Assembly (NCBI GenBank): GCA_003519585.1
Contig: DOWL01000180.1
Coordinates: 10,744-24,279, forward strand
Length of the DNA stretch: 13,536 nt
Reading direction: 5' to 3'
Source: Nocardioides sp.
Lineage (GTDB): Bacteria > Actinomycetota > Actinomycetes > Propionibacteriales > Nocardioidaceae
The translations under genes were made by a program, and so were the position numbers. Below, in pieces: positions 1 to 6,659 of the stretch (position 1 is its first letter; each line of letters begins with the position of its first letter). The notes under the pieces were generated by a model. The model had not been told where the DNA came from. It saw nothing but the letters and a program-made list of their open reading frames with translations, and ran no database searches.

Positions 1-272
1 TGGGCCCGCAGTTCGAGACGCCGGCGGAGATCCGCATGCTGCGCCTGCTCGGCGCACGCGCCGTCGGCATGAGCACGGTGCCCGAGACCATCGTCGCGAG
101 CTGGTTGGGCCTGCGCGTGCTGGCGTTCAGCCTGATCACCAACCTGGCCGCGGGGCTGTCCGAGGCCGCGTTGAGCCACGCCCACACGCTGGCGAAGGCC
201 GAGGCCGCCGGTGTCGAGGCCAGCGCGCTGCTGGCCGCGGTGGTGCAGACGATCGTCGCGGAAGGCGCATGA
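1..272 (+). CDS. Purine-nucleoside phosphorylase, C-terminal part (5' end outside window)
   Basis: The frame is open from base 3 and ends at TGA 270-272, giving about 89 C-terminal residues. The fragment begins [12 protein letters not shown] and continues with VGMSTVPE and SLITNLAAG. These are the hallmark C-terminal motifs of the trimeric class I purine-nucleoside phosphorylases, which split purine (deoxy)nucleosides with phosphate into base and (deoxy)ribose-1-phosphate. The Glu of the VPE motif and the Asn of ITN correspond to base-binding residues in that family. The stop overlaps the deoC start as ATGA (269-272), so the two genes are probably translationally coupled in one nucleoside-degradation operon. 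Codon choice (CTG, CGC and GCG rich) matches the following deoC and suggests a betaproteobacterial source. The family call is firm; an exact symbol (punA, xapA or deoD) is not justified from a fragment. Confidence 0.9.
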   Translation, partial: GPQFETPAEIRMLRLLGARAVGMSTVPETIVASWLGLRVLAFSLITNLAAGLSEAALSHAHTLAKAEAAGVEASALLAAVVQTIVAEGA

Positions 273-1027
273 ACGACATCGACGCCGCGCGCATCGCGCT
301 GCGCTGCCTGGACCTGACCAGCCTGAACGACGGCGACTCGACCGAGAGCACGGCGGCCCTGTGTGCCAAGGCCCAGACCGCCCACGGCGCGGTGGCTGCG
401 GTGTGCGTGTGGCCGCGCTTCGTCACGCAGGCGCGTGCTGCGCTGCCGCCCGCCATCCGCGTCGCGGCGGTTGCCAACTTCCCGGAGGGGGCGCTCGATC
501 TGCCGCGCGCCCTGGCCGACATCGAGGCGATTGCCCAGGCCGGTGCGCAGGAAATTGACGTGGTGCTGCCCTGGCGCGCGCTCAAGGCTGGCCAGGTGCA
601 AGAAGTGGCCGAATTCCTGGCCGAGGTGCGCCACGCCAGCCGACCGCTGACGCTCAAGGTCATCATCGAATCGGGCGAGCTGAAGGACGAGGCGCTGATC
701 CGCCGCGCCACCCAGCTCAGCCTGAACGTCGGGGCGGACTTCATCAAGACCAGCACCGGCAAGACCGCGGTCTCGGCCACGCCCGAAGCGGCGCGCGCCA
801 TGCTGGACGAGATCGCCCACAGCGGCTTCTCGGCCGCCGGCTTCAAGGCCTCGGGCGGCATCCGCACCGTGGCGCAGGGCACGGCCTACCTGGATCTGGT
901 GCGCGCCAGCCTGGGCGAGGGCGGCTTGACCCCGCAGCGCCTGCGCTTCGGCGCCTCGGGCCTGCTGGACGACATCCTGGCCGTGCTGGATGGCAAGGCG
1001 GGCACGGCCGTGAAAGAAGGGTACTGA
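269..1027 (+). CDS. deoC: Deoxyribose-phosphate aldolase (DeoC)
   Basis: The gene encodes 252 residues, close to the 259 of the E. coli enzyme. DeoC cleaves 2-deoxyribose-5-phosphate into glyceraldehyde-3-phosphate and acetaldehyde, the last step of deoxynucleoside breakdown in the cytoplasm. The TIM-barrel signatures are visible: EIDVVLPW with catalytic-type Asp97, DFIKTSTGK with the Schiff-base Lys160, and [10 protein letters not shown] with the second active-site Lys193. It resembles the proteobacterial (E. coli-like) DeoC subgroup rather than the shorter Gram-positive type. The ATG at 269 overlaps the stop of the upstream phosphorylase gene by four bases, which supports this start. Downstream, a palindromic repeat begins at the stop codon and fills the whole gap to deoA. 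The function is confident. Confidence 0.95.
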   Translation: MNDIDAARIALRCLDLTSLNDGDSTESTAALCAKAQTAHGAVAAVCVWPRFVTQARAALPPAIRVAAVANFPEGALDLPRALADIEAIAQAGAQEIDVVLPWRALKAGQVQEVAEFLAEVRHASRPLTLKVIIESGELKDEALIRRATQLSLNVGADFIKTSTGKTAVSATPEAARAMLDEIAHSGFSAAGFKASGGIRTVAQGTAYLDLVRASLGEGGLTPQRLRFGASGLLDDILAVLDGKAGTAVKEGY

Positions 1028-1189
1028 GAGCCTATGAACAAATCCGAAGCACCCGCTCTGACGCCCGAAAGGGCGCCGCGCGTCGTTGCAAATGCTCGCC
1101 GTAGCCCGAGCTACGGCTGTGCTTTGCGCCTAGATCGACACCCTTTCGGACGCCCGCTCGGGCGCTCCGAATTCATTCACAGGCTCTGA
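1025..1189. repeat. Palindromic MITE/REP-like element filling the deoC-deoA gap
   Basis: The segment is one long imperfect palindrome. The outer arms (1025-1078 and 1136-1189) match in roughly three quarters of 54 positions when one is reverse-complemented, with terminal AGAGCCT and AGGCTCT. At the exact centre (1098-1117) is a perfect 8-bp stem, GCCGTAGC/GCTACGGC, around the loop CCGA. A further arm pair, CCGAAAGGG (from 1064) and CCCTTTCGG (1141-1149), lies within the outer arms. No credible ORF lies inside. The shape fits a miniature inverted-repeat element or a large REP/BIME-type hairpin. Its ends coincide with the deoC stop and lie one base before the deoA ATG, so it may affect deoA translation or act as a processing or attenuation hairpin. 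I cannot see target-site duplications or other copies in the window. Confidence 0.8.
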
Positions 1190-1190
1190 G

Positions 1191-2468
1191 ATGCTGGCCC
1201 AGGAAATCATCCGCACCAAGCGCAACGGCGGCACGCTGAGCGCCGCGCAGATCCAGTCCTTCGTCAAGGGCCTGACCGACGAGAGCTGGAGCGAGGGCCA
1301 GGTGGCCGCGCTCGGCATGGCCGTGTTCCTCAAGGGCATGAACCGCGACGAGGCGGTGGCGCTGACGCTGGCGATGCGCGACTCCGGTCGCGTGATGCGC
1401 TGGCCCGACATGCCCGGCCCGGTGGTGGACAAACACAGCACGGGCGGCGTGGGCGACAAGATCACGCTACCGCTGGCCCCACTGGTCGCCGCGTGCGGCG
1501 TGGCGGTGCCTCAGCTGTCCGGCCGCGGGCTCGGCCACACAGGCGGCACCCTCGACAAGCTCGAGTCGATCCCCGGCTGGCGCGCGACGCTGTCCAACCA
1601 GGAGCTGCTGGCCCAGCTCGAGTCCGTCGGCGCAGTCGTCTGCGCGGCCGGCGACGAGCTGGCGCCGGCCGACAAGAAGCTCTATGCCCTGCGTGACGTG
1701 ACCGGCACGGTCGAGGCGATCCCGCTGATCGCGTCGTCGATCATGAGCAAGAAGATCGCCGAGGGCACCGGCGCGCTGGTGCTGGACGTCAAGGTCGGGA
1801 CCGGCGCGTTCATGAAGACCCACGAGCGCGCCCGCGAGCTGGCCGAGACCATGGTCGCCCTGGGCACCGACGCCGGCGTCCACACGGTCGCGCTGTTGAC
1901 CGAGATGTCGACGCCGCTCGGCTACACCGCGGGCAACGCGATCGAGGTGGAGGAGTCGGTCGAGGTGCTCGCCGGCGGCGGTCCGGCCGACGTCGTCGAG
2001 CTCACCGTGGCTCTCGCCCGCGAGATGCTCGCCGGCGCCGGGGTCACCGACATCGACCCCGCCGACCGGCTGGCGGACGGCTCGGCCATGGACGCGTGGA
2101 GGCAGATGATCCGGGCGCAGGACGGCGACCCCGACGCCGCGCTCCCGGTGGCCAAGGAGTCCCACCAACTGGTGGCGCCGTCCTCCGGCGTGCTGACCCG
2201 CCTCGACGCCCTCTCTGTCGGCACCGCCGCGTGGCGGCTGGGTGCTGGTCGCTCGCGCAAGGAGGACCCGGTGCAGGCCGGCGCGGGCGTGCGCTGGCAT
2301 GCTCGGCCGGGTGACACCGTCACCGAGGGCCAGCCGCTGATGACGCTGCTCACGGACGAACCGGACCGGTTCGAGCGCGCCCTGGCGGCCCTCGACGGAT
2401 CCTTCGACATCTCCTCCGGCGGGTCGCACGCCCCCGGACCGATCGTGCTGGACAGGGTGGGTGCATGA
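1191..2468 (+). CDS. deoA: Thymidine phosphorylase, chimeric reading frame
   Basis: The frame encodes 425 residues of the thymidine/pyrimidine-nucleoside phosphorylase family, which converts thymidine and phosphate to thymine and deoxyribose-1-phosphate. Visible motifs are KHSTGGVGDK (residues 81-90), the family signature SGRGLGHTGGTLDKLES, the Lys-rich SSIMSKKIAEGTGALVLDVK stretch, and a C-terminal lobe with GAGRSRKEDPVQAGAG. Residues 1 to about 80 (MLAQEIIRTKRNGG, SFVKGLTDESWSEGQVAA, LTLAMRDSG) look proteobacterial. From KITLPLAPLVAACG on, everything matches the actinobacterial type, where a proteobacterial enzyme would read roughly NVSLMLAP. Serine AGC codons dominate before the switch and TCG/TCC after it. 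The frame is intact, so a hybrid enzyme is possible, but an assembly join is at least as likely. No strong ribosome site precedes the ATG; GAG abuts it. The stop overlaps the next gene as ATGA. Confidence 0.9.
   Translation: MLAQEIIRTKRNGGTLSAAQIQSFVKGLTDESWSEGQVAALGMAVFLKGMNRDEAVALTLAMRDSGRVMRWPDMPGPVVDKHSTGGVGDKITLPLAPLVAACGVAVPQLSGRGLGHTGGTLDKLESIPGWRATLSNQELLAQLESVGAVVCAAGDELAPADKKLYALRDVTGTVEAIPLIASSIMSKKIAEGTGALVLDVKVGTGAFMKTHERARELAETMVALGTDAGVHTVALLTEMSTPLGYTAGNAIEVEESVEVLAGGGPADVVELTVALAREMLAGAGVTDIDPADRLADGSAMDAWRQMIRAQDGDPDAALPVAKESHQLVAPSSGVLTRLDALSVGTAAWRLGAGRSRKEDPVQAGAGVRWHARPGDTVTEGQPLMTLLTDEPDRFERALAALDGSFDISSGGSHAPGPIVLDRVGA
1405..1470. other. Putative junction between betaproteobacterial and actinobacterial DNA
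   Basis: This interval encodes the phosphate-binding KHSTGGVGDK motif of thymidine phosphorylase, one of the most conserved stretches of the family even at DNA level. Upstream, protein and codon features resemble a Burkholderiales deo operon; downstream they resemble Nocardioides-like actinobacteria. The exact crossover cannot be placed because both parents would be nearly identical here, which is what short-overlap misassembly or homologous recombination would produce. Confidence 0.65.
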
Positions 2469-3019
2469 CACAGCTCGCTGCCGGAGACACCTTCGAGATC
2501 TCCGCGACCCGGATCCGGATGGGGATCGGTTGGGACAAGGACGCCGGGGCCGGCTACGCCCGCACCGGCCGACGCGAGGTCGACCTCGACGCGACCGCGC
2601 TGGAGTTCACCGGGACGCAGCTCTTCGACCTGGCTTTCTACAACAACCTCGCCACCCGCGACGGCTCGGTGACCCACCAGGGCGACAACCAGTCCGGCAG
2701 CGGCGCCGGTGACGACGAGTCGGTCCTGGTCGACCTGTCCAAGGTGCACGGACCGGTCGACACCATCGTGTTGCTGGTCAGCAGCTACATGGGCCAGTCG
2801 CTGGCCTGGATCGCCAACGCCTACTGCCGCCTCGTCGACGACGAGACCGACGAGGAGTTGGCACGCTTCACGCTCACCTTCTCGATCGAGGAGACCGGTG
2901 CGGTGCTAGCGCTGCTGCGCCGTACGCCCGCCGGCTGGACGCTGCACGCCGTCGGCGAGGGAGTGCCGATCTCCGTGCCGACCGAGGGGCTGGCGAAGCT
3001 CACGCGCTTCGTGAGTTGA
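2465..3019 (+). CDS. TerD-family (tellurium/stress) protein
   Basis: The gene encodes 184 residues with the TerD signature in order: GIGWD (20-24), VDLDATAL (39-46), FDLAFYNNL (54-62), GSVTHQGDN (67-75) and GAGDDESVLVDL starting near residue 80. The Asp, Asn and Glu residues of these loops form the calcium sites in characterised TerD-domain proteins. The family is cytoplasmic, linked to tellurite and general stress tolerance, and occurs widely in actinobacteria in several copies without a clear biochemical role. The ATG sits in an ATGA overlap with the deoA stop, so it is probably co-translated with deoA, an unusual partner. Two bases separate its stop from the htdZ-like stop region on the other strand, so the genes converge. 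Family assignment is confident; the link to nucleoside breakdown is unknown. Confidence 0.9.
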   Translation: MTQLAAGDTFEISATRIRMGIGWDKDAGAGYARTGRREVDLDATALEFTGTQLFDLAFYNNLATRDGSVTHQGDNQSGSGAGDDESVLVDLSKVHGPVDTIVLLVSSYMGQSLAWIANAYCRLVDDETDEELARFTLTFSIEETGAVLALLRRTPAGWTLHAVGEGVPISVPTEGLAKLTRFVS

Positions 3020-3022
3020 GAT

Positions 3023-3475
3023 CTAGCCGAGCAGCAGCACGACCATCTCGGCCACGCAGGCCGGCTTGGTCTCGCCCTCGATCTCGATGACGTAGTTGGT
3101 CACCATCTGCTTGCCGGCCGGGATGTCGGTGAGCGAGCTGAGCGTCGCCGTACACCGGAGCCGGGCGCCCACCTTGACGGGGTTGGGGAACCGCACCTTG
3201 TTGAGGCCGTAGTTGAGCCGCGCGCCGGTGGTCTCGATCGACATCAAGTGGTTGTTGAACTGCGGGATCAGCGACAGCGTGAGATAGCCGTGCGCGATGG
3301 TGCCGCCGAACGGCCCGCTCTTGGCCCGCTCTACGTCGATGTGGATCCACTGGTGGTCGTCGGTGGCGTCGGCGAACGCGTCGACCCGCTCCTGGGTGAT
3401 CTCCATCCAGTCGGTGGTGCCGATCTCGGTGCCGACGGCGGCCTCGAGCTGGGCGAGGTCGGTGAAGGTGCGCAC
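3023..3475 (-). CDS. MaoC-family (R)-specific enoyl-CoA hydratase, HtdZ/Rv0130-like
   Basis: From a GTG start at 3475 the protein has 150 residues, matching the 151 of Mycobacterium tuberculosis Rv0130 (HtdZ), whose sequence as I remember it is similar throughout. It has the hotdog fold with the hydratase-2 stretch [13 protein letters not shown] (residues 35-47); Asp40 and His45 correspond to the catalytic pair that adds water to trans-2-enoyl-CoA to give (R)-3-hydroxyacyl-CoA. Other conserved pieces are [16 protein letters not shown] and [13 protein letters not shown]. The GTG is chosen because AGAGGA lies about five bases upstream and because homologues begin with (M/V)RTF. The frame runs further upstream antisense to add, but that extension is a shadow. 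It diverges from add across a gap of about 40 bases, so the promoters must overlap. Substrate chain length cannot be read from the sequence. Confidence 0.9.
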   Translation of the reverse strand: MRTFTDLAQLEAAVGTEIGTTDWMEITQERVDAFADATDDHQWIHIDVERAKSGPFGGTIAHGYLTLSLIPQFNNHLMSIETTGARLNYGLNKVRFPNPVKVGARLRCTATLSSLTDIPAGKQMVTNYVIEIEGETKPACVAEMVVLLLG

Positions 3476-3517
3476 GGGGGTCCTCTCGGGCCTGGGCAAG
3501 CTGACAGGATGATCGGC

Positions 3518-4618
3518 ATGAGCGCCGTCCTCACCGAACCTAGTGCAGGTCCCGTGGTCACCCGGGAGCAGGTCCAGCGTGCGCCCAAGGTGTTGCTGCA
3601 CGACCACCTCGACGGCGGGCTGCGACCCGCGACCATCGTGGAGTTGGCTGCCGAGATCGGCCACGAGCTCCCGGCGCCCGACGCCGAGTCGCTGGGTGCG
3701 TGGTTCACGACGATGGCCGACTCCGGGTCGCTGGTGCAGTACCTCGAGACCTTCGACCACACGGTCGCCGTGATGCAGAACGCCGCGGCCCTCACTCGGG
3801 TCGCGCGCGAATGCGTCGAGGATCTCGCCGCCGACGGAGTGGTGTACGCCGAGGTCCGCTACGCCCCCGAGCAGCACGTCGCGACCGGGCTGACCCTCGA
3901 CGAGGTGGTCGCCGCCGTACAGCAGGGCTTCGAGGAGGGGATGGCCGCCACGGGCATCACCGTCCGGCAGCTGCTGACCGCCATGCGACACCAGGCCCGC
4001 TCGCGCGAGATCGCCGAACTCTCGATCGCCTGGCGCGACCGCGGCGTCGCGGGCTTCGACATCGCCGGCGCCGAGGCCGGCTACCCGCCCACCCGGCACC
4101 TCGACGCGTTCGAATACCTCCAGCGCGAGAACTCCCACTTCACCATCCACGCCGGCGAGGCCTTCGGGCTGCCCTCGATCTGGGAGGCGATCCAGTGGTG
4201 CGGCGCCGACCGGCTCGGCCACGGTGTCCGCATCATCGACGACATCACCGTGGCCGATACCGGCGAGGTCCAGCTCGGCCGGCTCGCGGCGTACGTCCGC
4301 GACATGCGCATCCCGCTGGAGATGTGTCCCGCCTCCAACGTCCAGACCGGCGCCGCGACCTCGATCGCCGAGCACCCCATCGGCCTGCTGACCCGGCTCC
4401 GCTTCCGGGTCACGGTCAACACCGACAACCGGCTGATGTCCGGCACCTCGATGACCTCGGAGTTCACCGCCCTCGCCGATGCGTTCGGCTACACCGTCCG
4501 CGACCTGGAGTGGTTCACGGTCAACGCCATGAAGTCCGCCTTCATACCCTTCGACGAGCGGCTCGCGCTGATCGCCGACGTGATCAAGCCGGCGTACGCC
4601 GCGCTGCGTGAGGAGTGA
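3518..4618 (+). CDS. add: Adenosine deaminase
   Basis: The protein has 366 residues from ATG 3518. It hydrolyses (deoxy)adenosine to (deoxy)inosine and ammonia in the cytoplasm. Zinc ligands are seen in HDHLDGG (His28 and His30), the catalytic His-Ala-Gly-Glu motif lies at 211-214, LGHG follows, and the final metal-binding Asp303 is in [10 protein letters not shown], the form common in actinobacterial enzymes (many others have NTDDP). ATG 3518 is preferred over ATG 3509 because AGGA (3506-3509) stands eight bases ahead of it. The open frame extends well upstream, but that part is antisense to the htdZ-like gene. The stop overlaps an alternative GTG of the next small gene. It works in the same salvage pathway as deoA two genes upstream. 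Confident. Confidence 0.95.
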   Translation: MSAVLTEPSAGPVVTREQVQRAPKVLLHDHLDGGLRPATIVELAAEIGHELPAPDAESLGAWFTTMADSGSLVQYLETFDHTVAVMQNAAALTRVARECVEDLAADGVVYAEVRYAPEQHVATGLTLDEVVAAVQQGFEEGMAATGITVRQLLTAMRHQARSREIAELSIAWRDRGVAGFDIAGAEAGYPPTRHLDAFEYLQRENSHFTIHAGEAFGLPSIWEAIQWCGADRLGHGVRIIDDITVADTGEVQLGRLAAYVRDMRIPLEMCPASNVQTGAATSIAEHPIGLLTRLRFRVTVNTDNRLMSGTSMTSEFTALADAFGYTVRDLEWFTVNAMKSAFIPFDERLALIADVIKPAYAALREE

Positions 4619-4626
4619 GTGCCACC

Positions 4627-4851
4627 ATGAAGAAGCGCTGGAGCGAGCTGAGCGAACGCCGCAGGCGGGCGATCCTGATCCTGGCCTCCGTCGACGCGGT
4701 CCTGAAGACTGTTGCGCTCGCCGACTTGAAGCGCCGCGACGCCGACGAGGTCCGCGGCTCCAAGAAGCTCTGGGCCACCGCGATCGTGCTGATCAACTCC
4801 GGCGGTCTGGTCCCCGTGGCCTACTTCGTCCGCGGCCGGAAGGGCAGCTGA
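4627..4851 (+). CDS. Small two-helix membrane protein, PLDc_N-like
   Basis: The gene encodes 74 residues from ATG 4627. AGGAG at 4611-4615 lies 11 bases upstream. A GTG at 4615 in the same frame would overlap the add stop (GTGA) and give 78 residues, so translational coupling to add is possible either way. The protein has a basic N-terminus (KKRWSELSERRRR), a first helix around ILILASVDAVLKTVALADL, a polar loop containing EVRGSKKLW, and a second helix ending PVAYFVRGRKGS. This pattern fits the actinobacterial small proteins annotated as phospholipase D nuclease N-terminal-like: two membrane segments and a final FxxGR. No enzymatic activity is expected from such a short protein. Membrane location is well supported; the role is unknown. 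Confidence 0.75.
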   Translation: MKKRWSELSERRRRAILILASVDAVLKTVALADLKRRDADEVRGSKKLWATAIVLINSGGLVPVAYFVRGRKGS

Positions 4852-4863
4852 CACGGACCGCAC

Positions 4864-4930
4864 GGTGGTTGAGCCCGAAGGCGCGCTGGCGCCTTCGGTG
4901 TCGAAACCCCTGCAGGGAAGGCACCCGCTG
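4864..4930. repeat. Dispersed palindromic repeat, copy 1
   Basis: The copy begins GGTGGTTGAGCCCGAAGG, ends its core in GTGTCGAAACCCC, and continues less well conserved to CACCCGCT. At its heart is a perfect hairpin with arms GAAGGCGC and GCGCCTTC around the loop GCTG. It matches copy 2 at all but one position over 47 bases of core. Its place just after the membrane-protein stop would let the hairpin act as a transcription terminator, though no T-run follows. Similar GGTTTCGACAC/GGTTGAGCC repeats are, from memory, common in intergenic DNA of Nocardioides-type genomes. Confidence 0.85.
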
Positions 4931-5033
4931 GACTGCCGCCTCTTCGCTCATGGGTCGGGTGCGGCAACCCGATTCCCGAGTGTCTGACGCCGCCCGGAGC
5001 CGTCAAGCGTGGGTGCCTGGGCTGCGGTCCGTC

Positions 5034-5100
5034 GGTGGTTGAGCCCGAAGGCGCGCTGGCGCGTTCGGTGTCGAAACCCCCGCCGCGAAGACACCCGCTT
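5034..5100. repeat. Dispersed palindromic repeat, copy 2
   Basis: This is a direct repeat of copy 1 in the same orientation, 170 bases downstream. The core GGTGGTTGAGCCCGAAGG through GTCGAAACCCC is the same except that the right hairpin arm reads GCGCGTTC instead of GCGCCTTC. The hairpin therefore has one mismatched pair. Similarity fades after the core but returns as CACCCGCT. The pair bracket a spacer with no gene and lie directly upstream of the DUF222-HNH gene. Confidence 0.85.
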
Positions 5101-5231
5101 TACCACCACCGCGACACTACTTACAGCAGTGCACGGACAGTCGATCACGCGTGCAGGCAGGTCCGGAAACGCTTGTGCATAACGGGTTCTGCGCCGATCC
5201 GACTGTCGGTGGTCGCTGCTTTGATTGTTGT

Positions 5232-6566
5232 ATGGCCAGCACCGCGGACTCCAACGAACGAGACACCGATGTCTCGGCGTTGATCGCGCAGGCGCGGGAG
5301 CAGCGGCGGATCGCTGATGCAGCGGAGGCGGAGCTCTTGGCGTTGGCGGTGACCTGGGCCCACGCGCATCCCGGTATCGGTGTGGTGACCGAGGCCGACT
5401 GGTCGGACGATGCGGACCATGGCGGCCAGGAGCGGTGGTTGCCGCTGGCTGGTCCCGGTGCGCCGGAGGTCGCGGAGTTCTGCATCGCGGAGTTCGCGTT
5501 GGCGATCGGGATGACCACCGACGCGGGGCGGCGCTATCTCGGTGACGCGTTGGAGCTGCACCACCGGTTGCGCCGGGTCTGGGAGCGGGTCCAGGACGGC
5601 ACTGTGCAGGTGTGGCGGGCGCGCCGGATCGCGGCGGCAACCCGGACGCTGCCGGCCGAGGGTGCGGCGTACGTCGACGCTCAGGTCGCGCCGACCGCGC
5701 ACCGGGTCGGCCTGGTCACCCTGGACCGGCTGGTCGAGGAGGCCATGGTCCGGTTCGATCCCGAAGAGGCCGAGCTGCGAGCGATGGAAGCGGCCGAGTC
5801 CCGACACGTCGACGTGCAGTTGACCCAGTCCGGGTTCGACGGCGTCGTAGCGGTCTACGCCTCGTTGGACGTGCCCGACGCCATCGACCTTGAAGACGCG
5901 TTGGTCCGCGGTGCCGCGGCGTTGGCCGAGCAGGGCTCCACCGAACCGCTGCCGGTGCGGCGCGCGAAGGCCCTCGGCATGCTCGCCCGTGGCGACGTGG
6001 TCGGCCCCACCACCGACGCCGACCCCAAGGGGCGGCGGATGGTGCTGCACGTGCACACCACCGCAGAGGCGATGCAGACCGGCAGCGGGTTGGCCCGGGT
6101 GGAGAACACCAAGGGCTTCGTGCTCCTCGGTCAGCTCTCCGAGTGGTGCATGGACCCGGCCCGCCAGGTCGACGTCCTCCCGGTCATCGACCTGGCCGAG
6201 CGGATCAGTGTCGACGCCTACGAGGTGCCCGAACGGCTGGCCCGTCAGGCCGCGCTCCGTGACCTGACCTGTGTCTTCCCAGGCTGCTGCCGACCGGCTC
6301 GCCGCTGCGACTGTGACCACGTGGTTCCCTACGCGCGCGGTGGTCCGACGTGCACCTGCAACATTGCGCCGCTGTGTCGGGGACACCATCGACTAAAAAC
6401 CCGCGGCGGCTGGTTCTATGAGGTCCTCGAACCTGGCAGCTATCTGTGGACCAGCCCGTTGGGCTACCAATTCCTCCGCGACCACCGCGGCACCCTCGAC
6501 CTCACCAGCCGACGACCACCACCCAGGGAATGCTCCTGCGCTTCCGACCCACCGCGAGATTCTTGA
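5232..6566 (+). CDS. DUF222 / 13E12-type HNH endonuclease domain protein
   Basis: From ATG 5232 the protein has 444 residues. The N-terminal two thirds are helix-rich and fit DUF222 (13E12 repeat family). The C-terminus is an HNH nuclease fold: CVFPGCCRPARRCDCDHVVP (347-366), Asn377 and LCRGHH (381-386). His363, Asn377 and His385/386 are the HNH positions, with several Cys likely binding structural zinc. This family is multi-copy in actinobacterial genomes and suspected to be mobile or repeat-associated, and two palindromic repeats sit just upstream here. The frame stays open upstream to a GTG at 5151, but that extension is Cys-rich and unlike the family start. No Shine-Dalgarno precedes the ATG, so translation may be leaderless or start elsewhere. 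Nuclease activity is plausible because the HNH residues are all present; its target is unknown. Confidence 0.88.
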   Translation: MASTADSNERDTDVSALIAQAREQRRIADAAEAELLALAVTWAHAHPGIGVVTEADWSDDADHGGQERWLPLAGPGAPEVAEFCIAEFALAIGMTTDAGRRYLGDALELHHRLRRVWERVQDGTVQVWRARRIAAATRTLPAEGAAYVDAQVAPTAHRVGLVTLDRLVEEAMVRFDPEEAELRAMEAAESRHVDVQLTQSGFDGVVAVYASLDVPDAIDLEDALVRGAAALAEQGSTEPLPVRRAKALGMLARGDVVGPTTDADPKGRRMVLHVHTTAEAMQTGSGLARVENTKGFVLLGQLSEWCMDPARQVDVLPVIDLAERISVDAYEVPERLARQAALRDLTCVFPGCCRPARRCDCDHVVPYARGGPTCTCNIAPLCRGHHRLKTRGGWFYEVLEPGSYLWTSPLGYQFLRDHRGTLDLTSRRPPPRECSCASDPPRDS

Positions 6567-6569
6567 CCG

Positions 6570-6586
6570 CCGACCCGACAGGTCGG
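6570..6586. terminator. Possible bidirectional terminator hairpin
   Basis: CCGACC and GGTCGG form a 6-bp stem with a five-base loop, only a few bases after the HNH stop and in the gap between two convergent genes. There is no T-run, so it is weak as an intrinsic terminator. The call rests on the stem and position only. Confidence 0.3.
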
Positions 6587-6659
6587 GCAACGTGACCTGA
6601 CCTGGGTCTTCGCCGGCTCACAGAGGCACGAGATCCTTCTCGTTGCCCCAACGGGCCCG

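Larger units (their letters stand above)
4852..5231. other. Gene-free 380-bp region with two repeat copies
   Basis: I see no credible coding frame between the small membrane protein and the HNH gene. The region holds two copies of a palindromic repeat (described separately) with about 100 bases of unremarkable sequence between them. The last 130 bases before the HNH start must carry its promoter. TTGTGCATAACG near 5171-5184 is the only AT-richer patch, and I cannot assign -35 and -10 boxes with confidence. Confidence 0.5.

Noticed and set aside
1467..2471. A 334-residue minus-strand open frame opposite deoA
   Set aside because: It has typical GC-rich shadow composition and is opposite a gene with unmistakable thymidine phosphorylase motifs.
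3248..3517. Upstream extension of the adenosine deaminase frame by 90 codons
   Set aside because: It is antisense to the well-supported htdZ-like gene, and ATG 3518 has a suitable AGGA spacing directly before the conserved N-terminus.
4864..5100. Two repeats with a spacer as a minimal CRISPR array
   Set aside because: There are only two copies, the spacer is about 100 bases, the repeat is an internal palindrome of a dispersed type, and no cas gene is present.
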